A stretch of 64,000 nt of DNA. Source: Bacillota bacterium (GTDB taxonomy: Bacteria > Bacillota > Proteinivoracia > UBA4975). Of the stretch, positions 1 through 9,137 are shown piece by piece (positions within the stretch are counted from its first letter, which is position 1; every line of letters starts with the position of its first letter). The stretch lies in assembly GCA_012523545.1 (NCBI GenBank), contig JAAYIH010000027.1:1-64000 (forward strand), written 5' to 3'. The translations under genes and the position numbers were made by a program. The notes under the pieces were generated by a model that was given only the letters and a program-made list of their open reading frames with translations, was not told where the DNA came from and did not search any database.

Positions 1-68
1 ACCATTTGCATTTTGAGGTACAACGCAACGGCAAGCCCATCGATCCGTTGCAGTTTTTCCGGCCCTAA
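1..68 (+). CDS. C-terminal end of an M23 (LytM-type) peptidase, truncated by the window
   Basis: The window opens inside a reading frame (codons from base 3) that ends in TAA at 66-68. It contains LHFEV followed by NGKPIDP, the usual end of M23 peptidoglycan endopeptidases, in which the HLH motif holds a zinc ligand. Only about 21 residues are visible, so the N-terminal domains and signal peptide cannot be seen. It is followed at once by a strong terminator, so it ends its own transcription unit. The family call rests on this short tail only. Confidence 0.6.
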   Translation, partial: HLHFEVQRNGKPIDPLQFFRP

Positions 69-69
69 T

Positions 70-95
70 AACCCTGCTGTACAGGCAGGGTTTTT
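70..95 (+). terminator. Rho-independent terminator after the M23 peptidase
   Basis: The stem ACCCTGC/GCAGGGT encloses a seven-base loop and is followed by TTTTT. It starts two bases after the stop codon of the upstream gene and separates it from the wal operon. Confidence 0.85.
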
Positions 96-157
96 AAATG
101 CCAGGGCAGAATAGTTATGTAAACCGTAGGTGTGGCCGTACCCGGCAAGCCGGCGGT

Positions 158-186
158 TTGACGGGGACTGGCGGAAGAATTATTAT
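158..186 (+). promoter_or_regulatory. Predicted sigma-A promoter of the walRK operon
   Basis: TTGACG (158-163) and TATTAT (181-186) are separated by exactly 17 bases. This is the best vegetative promoter in the gap upstream of walR and would give a leader of about 70 bases. Confidence 0.55.
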
Positions 187-265
187 TACAGTGAGGAGGA
201 CAAGCCGGTAAGTGCAAGGCGCAGGCGCCGGATTAATCAGACCTGCGCAAAGAGGAGGGGTTGCA

Positions 266-958
266 ATGGCGAAAGCCTATAAGATTTTAATTGTCGAAGA
301 TGAGAAGCCCATTGCCGATATCCTGGAGTACAACCTGGCCAAAGAGGGGTATGACGTTACGTCGGTATACCTGGGAGACGAGGCGGTAGAGGTCGCCCGG
401 GCCCTCAATCCCGATCTGATTTTATTGGACATTATGTTGCCGGGGATTGACGGTTTCAACGTGTGCCGCCAGGTGCGTCAGTTCACCAACTGCCCCATCA
501 TCATGCTGACGGCCAAGGATGCGGAAATCGACAAGGTGCTGGGGTTGGAATTGGGCGCCGATGACTATGTAACCAAGCCCTTCAGCACCAGGGAGCTCTT
601 GGCCAGGATTAAGGCGCAATTGCGGCGGAGCAGGCAGATTGAAAAGGAACAATCTCAGCAAACCCGCGAAAATCCCCCCCTGGAAATAGACAGGGACTTT
701 TTTACCGTAAAGCGGGGCGACCAGGTCATTAACTTGACCCACAGAGAGTTTGAATTGCTGGATTTTCTGGCATCCAATCCCGGCAAGATTTTTACCCGGG
801 AAGACCTGCTGAAAAAGGTATGGGGATATGATTATTTCGGGGACGTCCGCACGGTGGATGTCACCATTCGCAGATTGAGGGTAAAAATCGAAGAAGATCC
901 CGGCAACCCCAAATATATCCTGAGCCGGCGAGGTTTGGGCTACTATTTTAAGAGGTGA
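266..958 (+). CDS. walR: WalR (YycF) response regulator, OmpR family
   Basis: DNA-binding response regulator of the essential WalRK cell-wall homeostasis system. The N-terminal receiver domain (about residues 5-117) has the acidic pocket VEDE and the phospho-acceptor Asp in LLDIMLPG, with the conserved Lys in TKPF. The C-terminal winged helix (about 130-230) ends RRLRVKI...GLGYYF. The ORF track begins at 212, but the ATG at 266 is preceded by AGAGGAGGGG and begins with the family's usual [13 protein letters not shown]; it gives 230 aa, normal for OmpR-type regulators. It is first in an operon with walK, yycH and yycI. Confidence 0.95.
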   Translation: MAKAYKILIVEDEKPIADILEYNLAKEGYDVTSVYLGDEAVEVARALNPDLILLDIMLPGIDGFNVCRQVRQFTNCPIIMLTAKDAEIDKVLGLELGADDYVTKPFSTRELLARIKAQLRRSRQIEKEQSQQTRENPPLEIDRDFFTVKRGDQVINLTHREFELLDFLASNPGKIFTREDLLKKVWGYDYFGDVRTVDVTIRRLRVKIEEDPGNPKYILSRRGLGYYFKR

Positions 959-963
959 AGGCA

Positions 964-2712
964 ATGAAGAGCATCCAGTGGAAATTGGTGCTGATTTATA
1001 TTCTCCTGCTGGTCTTTGCACTGGAGCTCTTTGGCGTGTACATGCTGTCTTCGGTGGAGAAACATTTCACCGAAGACCTGCAAAAGGGATTACACAACCA
1101 GGTGCGGCTCATCTCATTGCTGGCGGAACGCTATTTTGCTCCCCAGCCGGATTCTGCCGGACTACAGCAACTGGTCAAGCAGTACAGCAATTTGGTGGGC
1201 AGGGAAATTTACTTGCTGGACAAGTACGGGATTGTGGTGGCCGCCCCGCCGGGGCAGAAGCTGATGGAAGGGAAGAAAATCGTCCAGCCGGAAGTGGTGT
1301 CGGCTGTCCAGGGGACAGCCGACAGTTCCATTCGTTTTGATCCCCACACCGGGTACAGGGTTTACTACTACTCTGAGCCGATATACCAGCTCAACAGTCT
1401 GGTGGGCGTGGTGTACGCCTCCGCCTCGCTGCAGAACATAGATCGCGCCTTAAACACCATGCGCAATATCCTGCTCACCGGGGCGGTGTGGACCCTGCTC
1501 TTGTCTGCCATCCTGGGGCTTAATCTTTCCAGCACCATCACCCGCCCCCTGCAGAAAATCACCAGTCGCGCCGAGGCGATGAAGTCGGGGGATTTCCGGC
1601 AAAAAATCGACATCCGCAGCCGGGATGAGATCGGGCGTTTGGCGGAGACCTTTAACGATTTGGCGGCAAAACTGCAACAAAGCTGGGATGAAGTTATTCA
1701 GGAAAAAGATAAGATCGAAGGCATCCTGGCCAACCTCAGCGATGGCCTCATCGTGTTCGACCACTCCGGAAAGGTTATGCATATAAACTCCACAGCATGC
1801 AATTGGTTTGGCCTCAACAAGCAGGTCATGCTCAGTCAGGGCACAGCGGCTGATTTTCCCCAGCTGGAAAGCGGGCGGGGGATAATCTACCTGGAAGGCG
1901 AGATGGGCATCGTGTTGCGGCAGCAAAGGCTTCCCTTTTTGCAGGCCGGCAAGAAACAGGGAACCATTGTCGTGCTCAGCGATATCACCGAACAACACAG
2001 ACTGGACCGCATGCGTCAGGAATTTGTGGCCAATGTGTCCCACGAATTGCGGACGCCGCTGACCACAATTAAAACCTACCTGGAGGCTCTGCTGGAAAAT
2101 CCCGACGAAGACAGCGCAATCCAGCGGAAATTTTTAAAGGTCATTGACTCCGAAGCTGAGCGCATGGTGCGCATGGTGGAAGACCTGTTGATTCTGTCGC
2201 GGAGCGAGATTAGGACCCAGGAGTTTAAACTGGTTTCAATAGGTGACATAATCCGGGACATCGTCCAGGGCGTGGAGGTGGAGGCCGCCAACAAAGGGCT
2301 AATGCTGGAAGTGAGAATTCCCAAAGATCTGCCGCCAGTGCTGGGAGACAGGGATCAGTTGTACAGGTTGTTTTTAAATATTGTCAACAACGCCCTCAGT
2401 TATACTGCCGAAGGGTCGATAAAAATCTCTGTGTTCAGCAGAAACAAGTACGTGGAAGTGACCGTCGCCGACACCGGCATCGGCATCCCCGCCCACGCCC
2501 TGAGCAGAATTTTTGAACGTTTTTACCGGGTGGACAAAGCCAGAAGCCGCAAGGCCGGCGGAACGGGGTTGGGTTTGTCCATCGCCAAGCAGATTGCCGA
2601 ATTGCACGGCGGAACCATAAACATCATCAGCCGGGAGGGTCACGGCACAGAGGTCATCGTTCCCCTGCCCGTTGCGCCAGAAAACGTGCTGGAGAGTGGA
2701 GCCCATGTCTAA
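964..2712 (+). CDS. walK: WalK (YycG) sensor histidine kinase
   Basis: Membrane sensor kinase that phosphorylates WalR. Order of parts: TM1 (about residues 8-28), an extracytoplasmic sensing domain, TM2 (about 165-190), HAMP, a PAS domain, a HisKA box with SHELRTPL (the His is the phosphorylation site) and HATPase_c with the G2 box GTGLGLSIAKQ. The ATG at 964 is eight bases after AGAGG; an alternative GTG at 955 overlaps the walR stop and adds three residues. It gives 582 aa, close to the usual length of about 600. Its 3' end overlaps yycH by eight bases, which suggests translational coupling. Confidence 0.95.
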   Translation: MKSIQWKLVLIYILLLVFALELFGVYMLSSVEKHFTEDLQKGLHNQVRLISLLAERYFAPQPDSAGLQQLVKQYSNLVGREIYLLDKYGIVVAAPPGQKLMEGKKIVQPEVVSAVQGTADSSIRFDPHTGYRVYYYSEPIYQLNSLVGVVYASASLQNIDRALNTMRNILLTGAVWTLLLSAILGLNLSSTITRPLQKITSRAEAMKSGDFRQKIDIRSRDEIGRLAETFNDLAAKLQQSWDEVIQEKDKIEGILANLSDGLIVFDHSGKVMHINSTACNWFGLNKQVMLSQGTAADFPQLESGRGIIYLEGEMGIVLRQQRLPFLQAGKKQGTIVVLSDITEQHRLDRMRQEFVANVSHELRTPLTTIKTYLEALLENPDEDSAIQRKFLKVIDSEAERMVRMVEDLLILSRSEIRTQEFKLVSIGDIIRDIVQGVEVEAANKGLMLEVRIPKDLPPVLGDRDQLYRLFLNIVNNALSYTAEGSIKISVFSRNKYVEVTVADTGIGIPAHALSRIFERFYRVDKARSRKAGGTGLGLSIAKQIAELHGGTINIISREGHGTEVIVPLPVAPENVLESGAHV

Positions 2713-4000
2713 AGCAAAGACGGGATTATTGGCAATTATGGTGATCATCAGTTGCGTGCAGGCTTATTTAATAATGTCGGGGCAGCATCTGTCCGGTCCT
2801 TCCCAGCCGGGGGAAGCGGTTTGGTTTGGCCCCGAACCGGCTCTGGGCGAGGTGTGTCTCCCCGGCCGCATATATATTGCCCTCAATCCGGAGGAAGTGC
2901 TGTTGGTGGAAACTTTTTCAGATACCTATTCCGCTCTGGTCAGCGCACTGGGCCAAGCTGATTACGCCGGGGCAGAATGGTTTGCAGTGGAGCTCATTCA
3001 GCACCGGGAATTCGCTCCGGGAATTTTATTTAAATTTGATTATCCAGTGTCCAAAAAGCTTCTGACCAGTTTGTTGCCGATGTTTTATGAGACGGACTTT
3101 CCCTTTGCCAGCATAGATTGTATTTTTGTGCCCAAGGAAATGGGCCCTGTTCAATTTATCAACACAGCAGAACGGCAGGCGTGGCAATTTCAACCCGATC
3201 TGTCCTGGCATGTGTTTGCCGCAGCAGTCGCCGAACCTGGCGACGCCCTGGAGATCCGGTGGACGCCTCTGCCCGCTTCTGACAGTTATTCCGTTGCTGC
3301 CGGTGTCTACGACATAGCCGGGCCGGCGCTGCTGGCGGTGCCGGATTGGGAGAGTGAAGAAATAGACTTTGAGGCATTGGTGCGCTCCTTTTATCTGGGT
3401 CCAGAAGTTATTGAGGAAAGCGATGGAACGGAAATCTACACCGACGGGGTGAGGGCGTTGCGCATATATCCCCATGGCGCCGTAGAGTATACTCTGGTCA
3501 GTGCGGAAAATGGACAGGGACAGCTTACCCAGGCCGACCTGCTTAAAATGTCCTTGAGCTTTATTGCCGGTCACGGGGGGTGGCCCGGCAGGATGTTGCC
3601 GACAGAGCTGGAGAACAGTCCTGCAAAAAAGCGGGTTAAGTTCGCGGATTATGCAGCGGGTTTGCCGGTGGCGGCCGAAGACACAGGTGTGGCAGTGGAA
3701 ATAGACGGGCTGACCGTCAGCCGCTACCAGCGCAAGCTTATCAGGGCAAAGCCCGGGTCTGTGTCTGAGCATGTTGAGGTCAGGCCGTTCGCCTGGCTGA
3801 TATCCCAGCCGACAACCAAAATCCATCAGCTCTTTGTCAACCAGGACGCCCGTATCCACATAGCGGATTTGGCTCTGGTATATTATTGGCATATGGACAC
3901 CCTGATTCCGGCCTGGAAAGTGACGCTGGGCGACCGCATTGTCTATGCCGGAGCTGCCGACGGACGGGTTCTGGCTGCCAGACCGCTTAGGGGGAATTAA
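2705..4000 (+). CDS. yycH: YycH (WalH) regulatory protein of the WalRK system
   Basis: Membrane-anchored extracytoplasmic protein that modulates WalK in Bacillus. One N-terminal TM segment (about residues 7-23) is followed by a large outer domain without catalytic motifs. The first ORF-track start (2672) lies inside walK; the ATG at 2705 has GGAG upstream and begins MSKAKTGLL, giving 431 aa, about the family length. Sequence conservation in this family is low, so the assignment rests on topology, length and position between walK and yycI. Confidence 0.85.
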   Translation: MSKAKTGLLAIMVIISCVQAYLIMSGQHLSGPSQPGEAVWFGPEPALGEVCLPGRIYIALNPEEVLLVETFSDTYSALVSALGQADYAGAEWFAVELIQHREFAPGILFKFDYPVSKKLLTSLLPMFYETDFPFASIDCIFVPKEMGPVQFINTAERQAWQFQPDLSWHVFAAAVAEPGDALEIRWTPLPASDSYSVAAGVYDIAGPALLAVPDWESEEIDFEALVRSFYLGPEVIEESDGTEIYTDGVRALRIYPHGAVEYTLVSAENGQGQLTQADLLKMSLSFIAGHGGWPGRMLPTELENSPAKKRVKFADYAAGLPVAAEDTGVAVEIDGLTVSRYQRKLIRAKPGSVSEHVEVRPFAWLISQPTTKIHQLFVNQDARIHIADLALVYYWHMDTLIPAWKVTLGDRIVYAGAADGRVLAARPLRGN

Positions 4001-4001
4001 C

Positions 4002-4874
4002 ATGGATTGGGAACGCACCAAGACTATTTTGCTCGTGGCCTTTTTTTTGCTGAATTGCGGGTTTGCCTATGTGCTGTGGATACATCCGCTGGTGGATTCC
4101 GAGATGTATATCAGTATGCAACAGATTGAGCAAGTCACTGCAGAATTGCAAACCAAAAATATTCATATGGCCGTGGAAATACCCCGGCGTTTGTACAAAA
4201 AGCGCTTTCTCTCCGTGCGCAACGGCGGTCCATATGGCCGCAAGGAAGCAATGGCGCTGCTGGGGGAAAGGGCGGCGCAATTACCCGGTTTCACCGAGTA
4301 CCAAAAATTTATAGCCGATACCGGCGAAGTAGAGATTTTCAAGGACGGCAGGTTGCACTATACTTCTCGGCTTAACGCCGCCCGGTCAGAGTTGACCCAG
4401 GCGCAGGCCTGGGCCCGGGCGGAGGCTTTTTTGGTGCAGACCATTGGGCTGCCGCCGGATGCGGTGCGGGGCCGGGCAGTGCAGCTGGACAACGGGGTCT
4501 GGCTGATGGAGTTCTGCCAACAGTGGCACAAGTATCGTCCGGATATATCCAGAATTACCGTTCATGTCGCCGAAAACGGGGTGCTGGAAATGGATTGGTA
4601 CTGGGTGGAAATTCTTGGATTTGAAGGGGAAAAGATGGTAACGGTTCCGGCGACAGGGGCGTTGCTGGTTGTTTCGGATATACTGCCGCCGGATTCCGGC
4701 ATAACGGGAATATACATGTCCTGGTACAGCCATCCGGCAACGGCTGAAAGATGGCGCGCGCACCCGGTCTGGGTGGTGGAGAGCAATACGGCGCGTTTTT
4801 ACGTCAATGCCTTCACGGGGGAACTGGAAGGAAGCAGCGCTTTGGGCAGGAAATCCCCTTTGCATGTTGAATAA
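4002..4874 (+). CDS. yycI: YycI (WalI) regulatory protein of the WalRK system
   Basis: Second accessory regulator of WalK. It begins MDWERTKTI, the signature start of YycI, followed by a single TM helix (about residues 8-28) and an extracytoplasmic domain related in fold to YycH. The ATG at 4002 is one base after the yycH stop codon, so translation is almost certainly coupled. Length 290 aa is typical. In Bacillus YycH and YycI form a complex with WalK through their TM helices; the same is inferred here. Confidence 0.88.
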   Translation: MDWERTKTILLVAFFLLNCGFAYVLWIHPLVDSEMYISMQQIEQVTAELQTKNIHMAVEIPRRLYKKRFLSVRNGGPYGRKEAMALLGERAAQLPGFTEYQKFIADTGEVEIFKDGRLHYTSRLNAARSELTQAQAWARAEAFLVQTIGLPPDAVRGRAVQLDNGVWLMEFCQQWHKYRPDISRITVHVAENGVLEMDWYWVEILGFEGEKMVTVPATGALLVVSDILPPDSGITGIYMSWYSHPATAERWRAHPVWVVESNTARFYVNAFTGELEGSSALGRKSPLHVE

Positions 4875-4907
4875 GGTATGTAGTAACTATTCAGCGGGGG
4901 CGTAAAC

Positions 4908-6161
4908 ATGGGCAGTATTATAGAAATAACAAAATCGGCACCCCTTTCGGGGTCGGTGCGCATCAGCGGGGCCAAAAATTCTGCAGTGGCGATAATACCG
5001 GCTACTGTATTGGCCGGCGGCCCCTGTGTTTTGGAAAACGTTCCACCCCTTACCGATGTCTACAACCAGTGCAGAATCCTGTCATATTTGGGCGCAAAAG
5101 TTGAATGGCTGGATGCAACCACCGTTTCCATCGACACCACCGCTTTGCGCAATGAAACCCCGCCGGATCGCCTCGCCGGCAAATTGCGGGCGTCTTACTA
5201 TTTAATGGGTGCATTGCTGGGGCGATTTGGCCTGTCCAGGATTGGTCTGCCCGGCGGTTGCAAGATTGGCCCGCGCCCCATCGACCAGCATTTAAAAGGG
5301 TTTCAAGCCCTGGGCTGTAAATGTGACATTAATGACGGCTATGTTTTGTTGGAGGGGAACGGCCTGCACAGCGGCCATGTTTATTTCGACCTGGTCAGCG
5401 TCGGCGCCACCATCAATGTCATGTTGGCCGCCGCCGGCGTTGAGGGCACCACTACTATAGAAAATGCCGCCCGGGAGCCCGAAATCATTGACCTGGCCAA
5501 CTTTCTCAATAAAATAGGGGTGACGGTCAAAGGTGCGGGAACCGGAACGCTGCGCATTACCGGCAACCGGGACAGGGGTTGGTCGGAACACAGCATAATT
5601 CCCGACCGCATCGAGGCCGGAACGTTTATGATTGCGGCCACAGCCACCGCCGGGGATGTGGTGGTTAAGGGAGTAATAACCCGGCACCTGGAATCGGTTA
5701 CCGCAAAGTTGCGGGAAACCGGGGTTACCATCGAAGAGGGAGAGGACTGGTTGCGGGTATCGGGCCCTGCCCGGGGCAAAGCCGTCGATGTCAAGACCTT
5801 GCCCTATCCCGGCTTTCCCACCGACCTCCAGCAACCTCTGACCGCATATCTGACGCGCTGTGCTGGGACCAGCGTCATTACGGAAAATATCTTTGAAAAC
5901 CGGTTCCGCTATGTGGATGAGTTAAAGCGAATGGGTGCAAATATCAAGGTGGAAGGCCGTACTGCCATTGTAGAAGGGGTAGAAGAGCTCCGGGGCGCTA
6001 CGGTTCAAGCTTCGGATTTGCGGGCCAGCTCCGCCCTGATTATTGCCGGATTGGCGGCCCGGGGCAGGACCAGGGTGCGGGGGATCAGTTATCTCAAGCG
6101 GGGCTATCACGATTTTATTGGCAAGCTGAGACAATTGGGTGCGGAAATTGATCTTGTCTGA
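4908..6161 (+). CDS. murA: UDP-N-acetylglucosamine 1-carboxyvinyltransferase (MurA paralogue 1)
   Basis: Catalyses the first committed step of peptidoglycan synthesis: enolpyruvyl transfer from PEP to UDP-GlcNAc in the cytoplasm. Catalytic signatures are intact: SGAKNS (Lys and Asn of the active site), GGCKIGPRP (the PEP-reactive, fosfomycin-target Cys), PGFPTDLQ (the general-base Asp) and DLRAS. The 417 aa length is standard. It lies between yycI and walJ, where Bacillus has no murA, and a terminator follows it. A second full-length murA lies at 60.4 kb, so the genome has the two-MurA arrangement common in Firmicutes. Confidence 0.95.
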   Translation: MGSIIEITKSAPLSGSVRISGAKNSAVAIIPATVLAGGPCVLENVPPLTDVYNQCRILSYLGAKVEWLDATTVSIDTTALRNETPPDRLAGKLRASYYLMGALLGRFGLSRIGLPGGCKIGPRPIDQHLKGFQALGCKCDINDGYVLLEGNGLHSGHVYFDLVSVGATINVMLAAAGVEGTTTIENAAREPEIIDLANFLNKIGVTVKGAGTGTLRITGNRDRGWSEHSIIPDRIEAGTFMIAATATAGDVVVKGVITRHLESVTAKLRETGVTIEEGEDWLRVSGPARGKAVDVKTLPYPGFPTDLQQPLTAYLTRCAGTSVITENIFENRFRYVDELKRMGANIKVEGRTAIVEGVEELRGATVQASDLRASSALIIAGLAARGRTRVRGISYLKRGYHDFIGKLRQLGAEIDLV

Positions 6162-6163
6162 AC

Positions 6164-6186
6164 CGGGGTTTTATCCCCGTTTTTTT
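6164..6186 (+). terminator. Rho-independent terminator after murA1
   Basis: A CGGGG/CCCCG stem with a six-base loop is followed by seven T residues. It lies between the murA stop codon and the walJ ribosome-binding site. Confidence 0.8.
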
Positions 6187-6203
6187 CTGGAGGGAAGAAG
6201 AGA

Positions 6204-6995
6204 TTGGAGATATACTCTTTGGCCAGCGGCAGCAGCGGCAATTCCTATGTAATTGTACATAACAAAAGGGCGCTGTTGTTGGATGCAGGCTTGAGCGGAA
6301 AGAAATTAATCGGCGCTCTGGCGGATGTGGGCGTAGATCCTGCCTGGATTGAAGCTGTGTTGGTCAGCCATGAGCACAATGACCATGTGGCGGGAGCGGG
6401 AATAATCAGCCGCAAACTCAACGTACCGGTGTACATGACCCGGGGGACCTGGATGGCGGCGGCGGAGAAATTGGGGCCGTTGCCGCGGGGAAAAATAATC
6501 ATTCGCTCCGGGACTTTTTTTCGGGTGGCCGATTTGCTGGTCACCGCTTATCCCATTTGCCATGATGCCAGGGAGCCGGTTAACTATGTATTCAGCACGG
6601 GCGCGCACAAAGCGGCGGTGCTTACCGATACCGGTTGCGTCACCCGCTCCATGCTGCATACTTTGGCGCAATGCCATGCCTTAATTTTGGAAGCCAACCA
6701 CAGCGCCGAAATGCTTTTTGCCGGCCCGTATCCATGGCCGCTGAAGCAAAGAATCGCCAGCCGTCAGGGGCATCTGTCCAATGCCCAGGCTGCCCGTATC
6801 GCTGCCTGGCTCTCCGCGCACGGGCAACTGAGACAGGTGCAGTTGGGCCACCTCAGCGCCGTCAACAACACCCCGGATTTGGCCCGCGGCGAGGTGGCCG
6901 AATACTTGGCGCGGCAAAGGGTGTCCAGGGCCCTTTGCCGCAACGTGCAGGTGCTGCCGCGGCAACAGCCGGGGCCAATATTGCAGGTAAAATAA
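6204..6995 (+). CDS. walJ: WalJ (YycJ) metallo-beta-lactamase-fold hydrolase
   Basis: Cytoplasmic metal-dependent hydrolase of the wal locus; homologues have been linked to coordinating wall synthesis with division and to nuclease activity. The metal-binding motif SHEHNDHVAG (HxHxDH) is intact, with further ligands in CHDA, TDTG and EANH. The start is the TTG at 6204, giving MEIYSLASGSSGNS, the family's usual beginning, with GGAGGGAAG upstream. Length 263 aa fits. It precedes htrA as in Bacillus. Confidence 0.92.
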   Translation: MEIYSLASGSSGNSYVIVHNKRALLLDAGLSGKKLIGALADVGVDPAWIEAVLVSHEHNDHVAGAGIISRKLNVPVYMTRGTWMAAAEKLGPLPRGKIIIRSGTFFRVADLLVTAYPICHDAREPVNYVFSTGAHKAAVLTDTGCVTRSMLHTLAQCHALILEANHSAEMLFAGPYPWPLKQRIASRQGHLSNAQAARIAAWLSAHGQLRQVQLGHLSAVNNTPDLARGEVAEYLARQRVSRALCRNVQVLPRQQPGPILQVK

Positions 6996-7032
6996 AAAAT
7001 CTGTTACAATTCCCTTGGAGGTGTGTGGGCCA

Positions 7033-8163
7033 ATGGAAGAGTTTTATTATACGCAACACCGCCGCAAGTCCCCCGGAAGGTTTTTGGAACTGCTGGTGGC
7101 AGCTGTAGTGGGGGGACTGCTGGTTATGGCAACCCTGCCGTTTATTTTGCCGCATTTATTGCCCGAGGCAGAGCCGATATTGCCCTGGAAATACAAAGAC
7201 GATACAGACTACGAGGGACCGGACCTGGAGTACCAGCAAACCGCTGTGGTAAAAGCCGTCCAGCGCGTTTCGCCGGCGGTGGTGGGAGTGACCAGGATTT
7301 CGCAATCCCGGGACTTTTTTGGCCGCTTGCTGCCCCCTGCTCCATCGGGTTACGGCAGTGGAGTAATCATTAGTCCTCAAGGGTACATAATTACCAACTA
7401 TCATGTGGTTGAAAATGCGACGGAGGTAATTGTTTCTCTCAGCACCGGCGAGGAGCTGGAGGCGGAAATCGTCGGCGTCGATCCCGGTACCGACCTGGCG
7501 GTGCTGAAAATCGATGCGCTGCCCGAACTGCCCTGGGCGGAGCTGGGCGATTCCGACAAACTGACGGTGGGCGAATTCGTGGTGGCCATTGGCAATCCCG
7601 GCGGGTTGGAGCTGGAGAGGTCCGTTACCCTGGGGATTGTCAGCGCCACCGACCGCAGTTTCGACGTATACGACTGGGTCTTCGGTTTAATCCAGACCGA
7701 TGCCGCCATCAACCCCGGGAACAGCGGAGGGCCGCTGGTAAACTTGCGCGGTGAAGTTATCGGCATTAACAGCGTTAAGATTTCCGATGCCGAGGGCCTG
7801 GGTTTCAGCATTCCCAGCAACCTGGTCAAAAGCATTACCGAAACCCTCATTGCCCACGGCAGGGTGATCCGGCCGATGCTGGGAGTCAATATCAGGGAGA
7901 TTTCCCCTTCCCTGGCTGAGGCCTTTGGTTTGAGCAGCGAGTACGGGTTGCTGGTGGTTAACGCCGCGGGCCCGGCTTATCAGGCCGGCATCCGGCCCGA
8001 CGACATCATTGTCGAAGTGGAAGGCCAAAGAATCGTAAGCATCCGGGATCTGCGCAGAATAATGAGTGCGAAAAGCGTCGGCGACCAGGTAGAGGTAAAA
8101 GTTGTACGGGGAAGAAACGAAATGACTTTTACCGTAACACTGACGGAATTAACTCCCCAATAA
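7033..8163 (+). CDS. htrA: HtrA/DegP-like membrane-anchored serine protease with PDZ domain
   Basis: Extracytoplasmic quality-control protease. An N-terminal TM helix (about residues 18-40) anchors a trypsin-like domain with the triad His in NYHVVENA, Asp in GTDLAVLKI and Ser in NPGNSGGPL, followed by one C-terminal PDZ domain (about 275-370). The ATG at 7033 has GGAGGTG nine bases upstream; the ORF-track start at 7015 overlaps that site. Length 376 aa matches Firmicutes HtrA. Its position next to walJ is conserved (yyxA/htrC in Bacillus). Confidence 0.95.
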   Translation: MEEFYYTQHRRKSPGRFLELLVAAVVGGLLVMATLPFILPHLLPEAEPILPWKYKDDTDYEGPDLEYQQTAVVKAVQRVSPAVVGVTRISQSRDFFGRLLPPAPSGYGSGVIISPQGYIITNYHVVENATEVIVSLSTGEELEAEIVGVDPGTDLAVLKIDALPELPWAELGDSDKLTVGEFVVAIGNPGGLELERSVTLGIVSATDRSFDVYDWVFGLIQTDAAINPGNSGGPLVNLRGEVIGINSVKISDAEGLGFSIPSNLVKSITETLIAHGRVIRPMLGVNIREISPSLAEAFGLSSEYGLLVVNAAGPAYQAGIRPDDIIVEVEGQRIVSIRDLRRIMSAKSVGDQVEVKVVRGRNEMTFTVTLTELTPQ

Positions 8164-8177
8164 GCGGAGGGTTGCCC

Positions 8178-8345
8178 ATGTACGTAGTTTGCCCGGAGCA
8201 TTTGGACCAGGCCATTGATGAATTTGTGGAGGTCTACGAAATGCCTCCCGATTTGTACCTCCTGGACAAAGTGTCATTTACCGACTGGACCGCGCCGCAG
8301 CACTGTGATTTCTGTCAGCGCGCGCCGGTATACCTGGTGGTTTAA
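8178..8345 (+). CDS. CxxH/CxxC small protein of the walJ-htrA locus
   Basis: A 55-residue ORF too short for the ORF track. It contains CPEH near the N terminus and CDFC near the C terminus, a CxxH plus CxxC pair expected to bind one metal ion, probably zinc. This matches the small CxxH/CxxC family that lies between htrA and rlmH in Bacillus. The ATG is preceded by GGAGG and begins 14 bases after the htrA stop. The function of the family is unknown. rlmH itself does not follow here. Confidence 0.75.
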   Translation: MYVVCPEHLDQAIDEFVEVYEMPPDLYLLDKVSFTDWTAPQHCDFCQRAPVYLVV

Positions 8346-8426
8346 AAGTGCGACGGGTAACTGCGCAAACCGGCTGCCCAGGGCAGGCGTGACAGGCGCC
8401 GGGAAAACCTGCAAGGAGGGGCTGGG

Positions 8427-9137
8427 ATGAAGGAGTACTACAAGATCTTGGGACTGAACCCCGGTGCTCCGCCCGAGGTAATTAAAGCCGCGTACCGGGC
8501 CCTGATGAAAATTCACCACCCCGATGTGGGCGGTGATCCCGAAAAAGCCAAGGAAATTGAAAAGGCATACCGGTATCTGACCAGCGCCATGGTCAAGGCC
8601 GATACCGTGCCCGTGCAACCGCAAAGGTCCGAACAACGGGCTCGGGGGCACCTGGTCAGGGTATGCTCCGCCAAGGGCAAGTATCTGGAAGTTGCTGTTT
8701 TGGAATTGCTTCCCAATCAGGTCTTTGCCTGCCCGCGGGAATGCAGTTTTTACCGGCGCAGTTGCAGGTTCAAACAGCAACTGTCGCTGGTCAGCCAGGA
8801 TCAGTACGCTTTGCGTGCCACCACCCTGCTGGTGCAGATGCGAAACCCCGAAAACTACAGCCAGCAAATCGACTGCCGTAACGGGCGCTCTGTCCTGGTC
8901 GACCAGTTGGGCGATTTTTATAACTGCACAGACATCTGTACGTGGCTGCATCCTCCCGCTTACAAAGGGGCAAGGGTGGAAATGTTTCCCGGCACCAGGG
9001 CAACCATAATGCTGTGGTTCCCCCAGTTGCCGGCGGGCAGATATATCACCCGCTTTTTCTACAAACACAAAGTGTTGGTGCGGGACGTGCACGGCGACTG
9101 GCTGGACGAAGAGCTAATGGAAATGGCGTTGGCATGA
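8427..9137 (+). CDS. J-domain protein with an uncharacterised Cys-rich C-terminal region
   Basis: Residues 1-55 form a J domain (YYKILGL at the start, HPD in HHPDVGG), the Hsp70-stimulating module. The remaining 180 residues have neither the G/F region, the CxxCxGxG zinc finger nor the DnaJ C-terminal substrate domain. They instead carry scattered cysteines (CPRECSFYRRSC, CTDIC) and predicted beta-rich segments. It is therefore not a canonical DnaJ but a specialised DnaK co-chaperone or a protein that borrows the J domain. Clear ribosome-binding site (AAGGAGGGG) before the ATG. It ends head-on against a minus-strand gene. Confidence 0.75.
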   Translation: MKEYYKILGLNPGAPPEVIKAAYRALMKIHHPDVGGDPEKAKEIEKAYRYLTSAMVKADTVPVQPQRSEQRARGHLVRVCSAKGKYLEVAVLELLPNQVFACPRECSFYRRSCRFKQQLSLVSQDQYALRATTLLVQMRNPENYSQQIDCRNGRSVLVDQLGDFYNCTDICTWLHPPAYKGARVEMFPGTRATIMLWFPQLPAGRYITRFFYKHKVLVRDVHGDWLDEELMEMALA

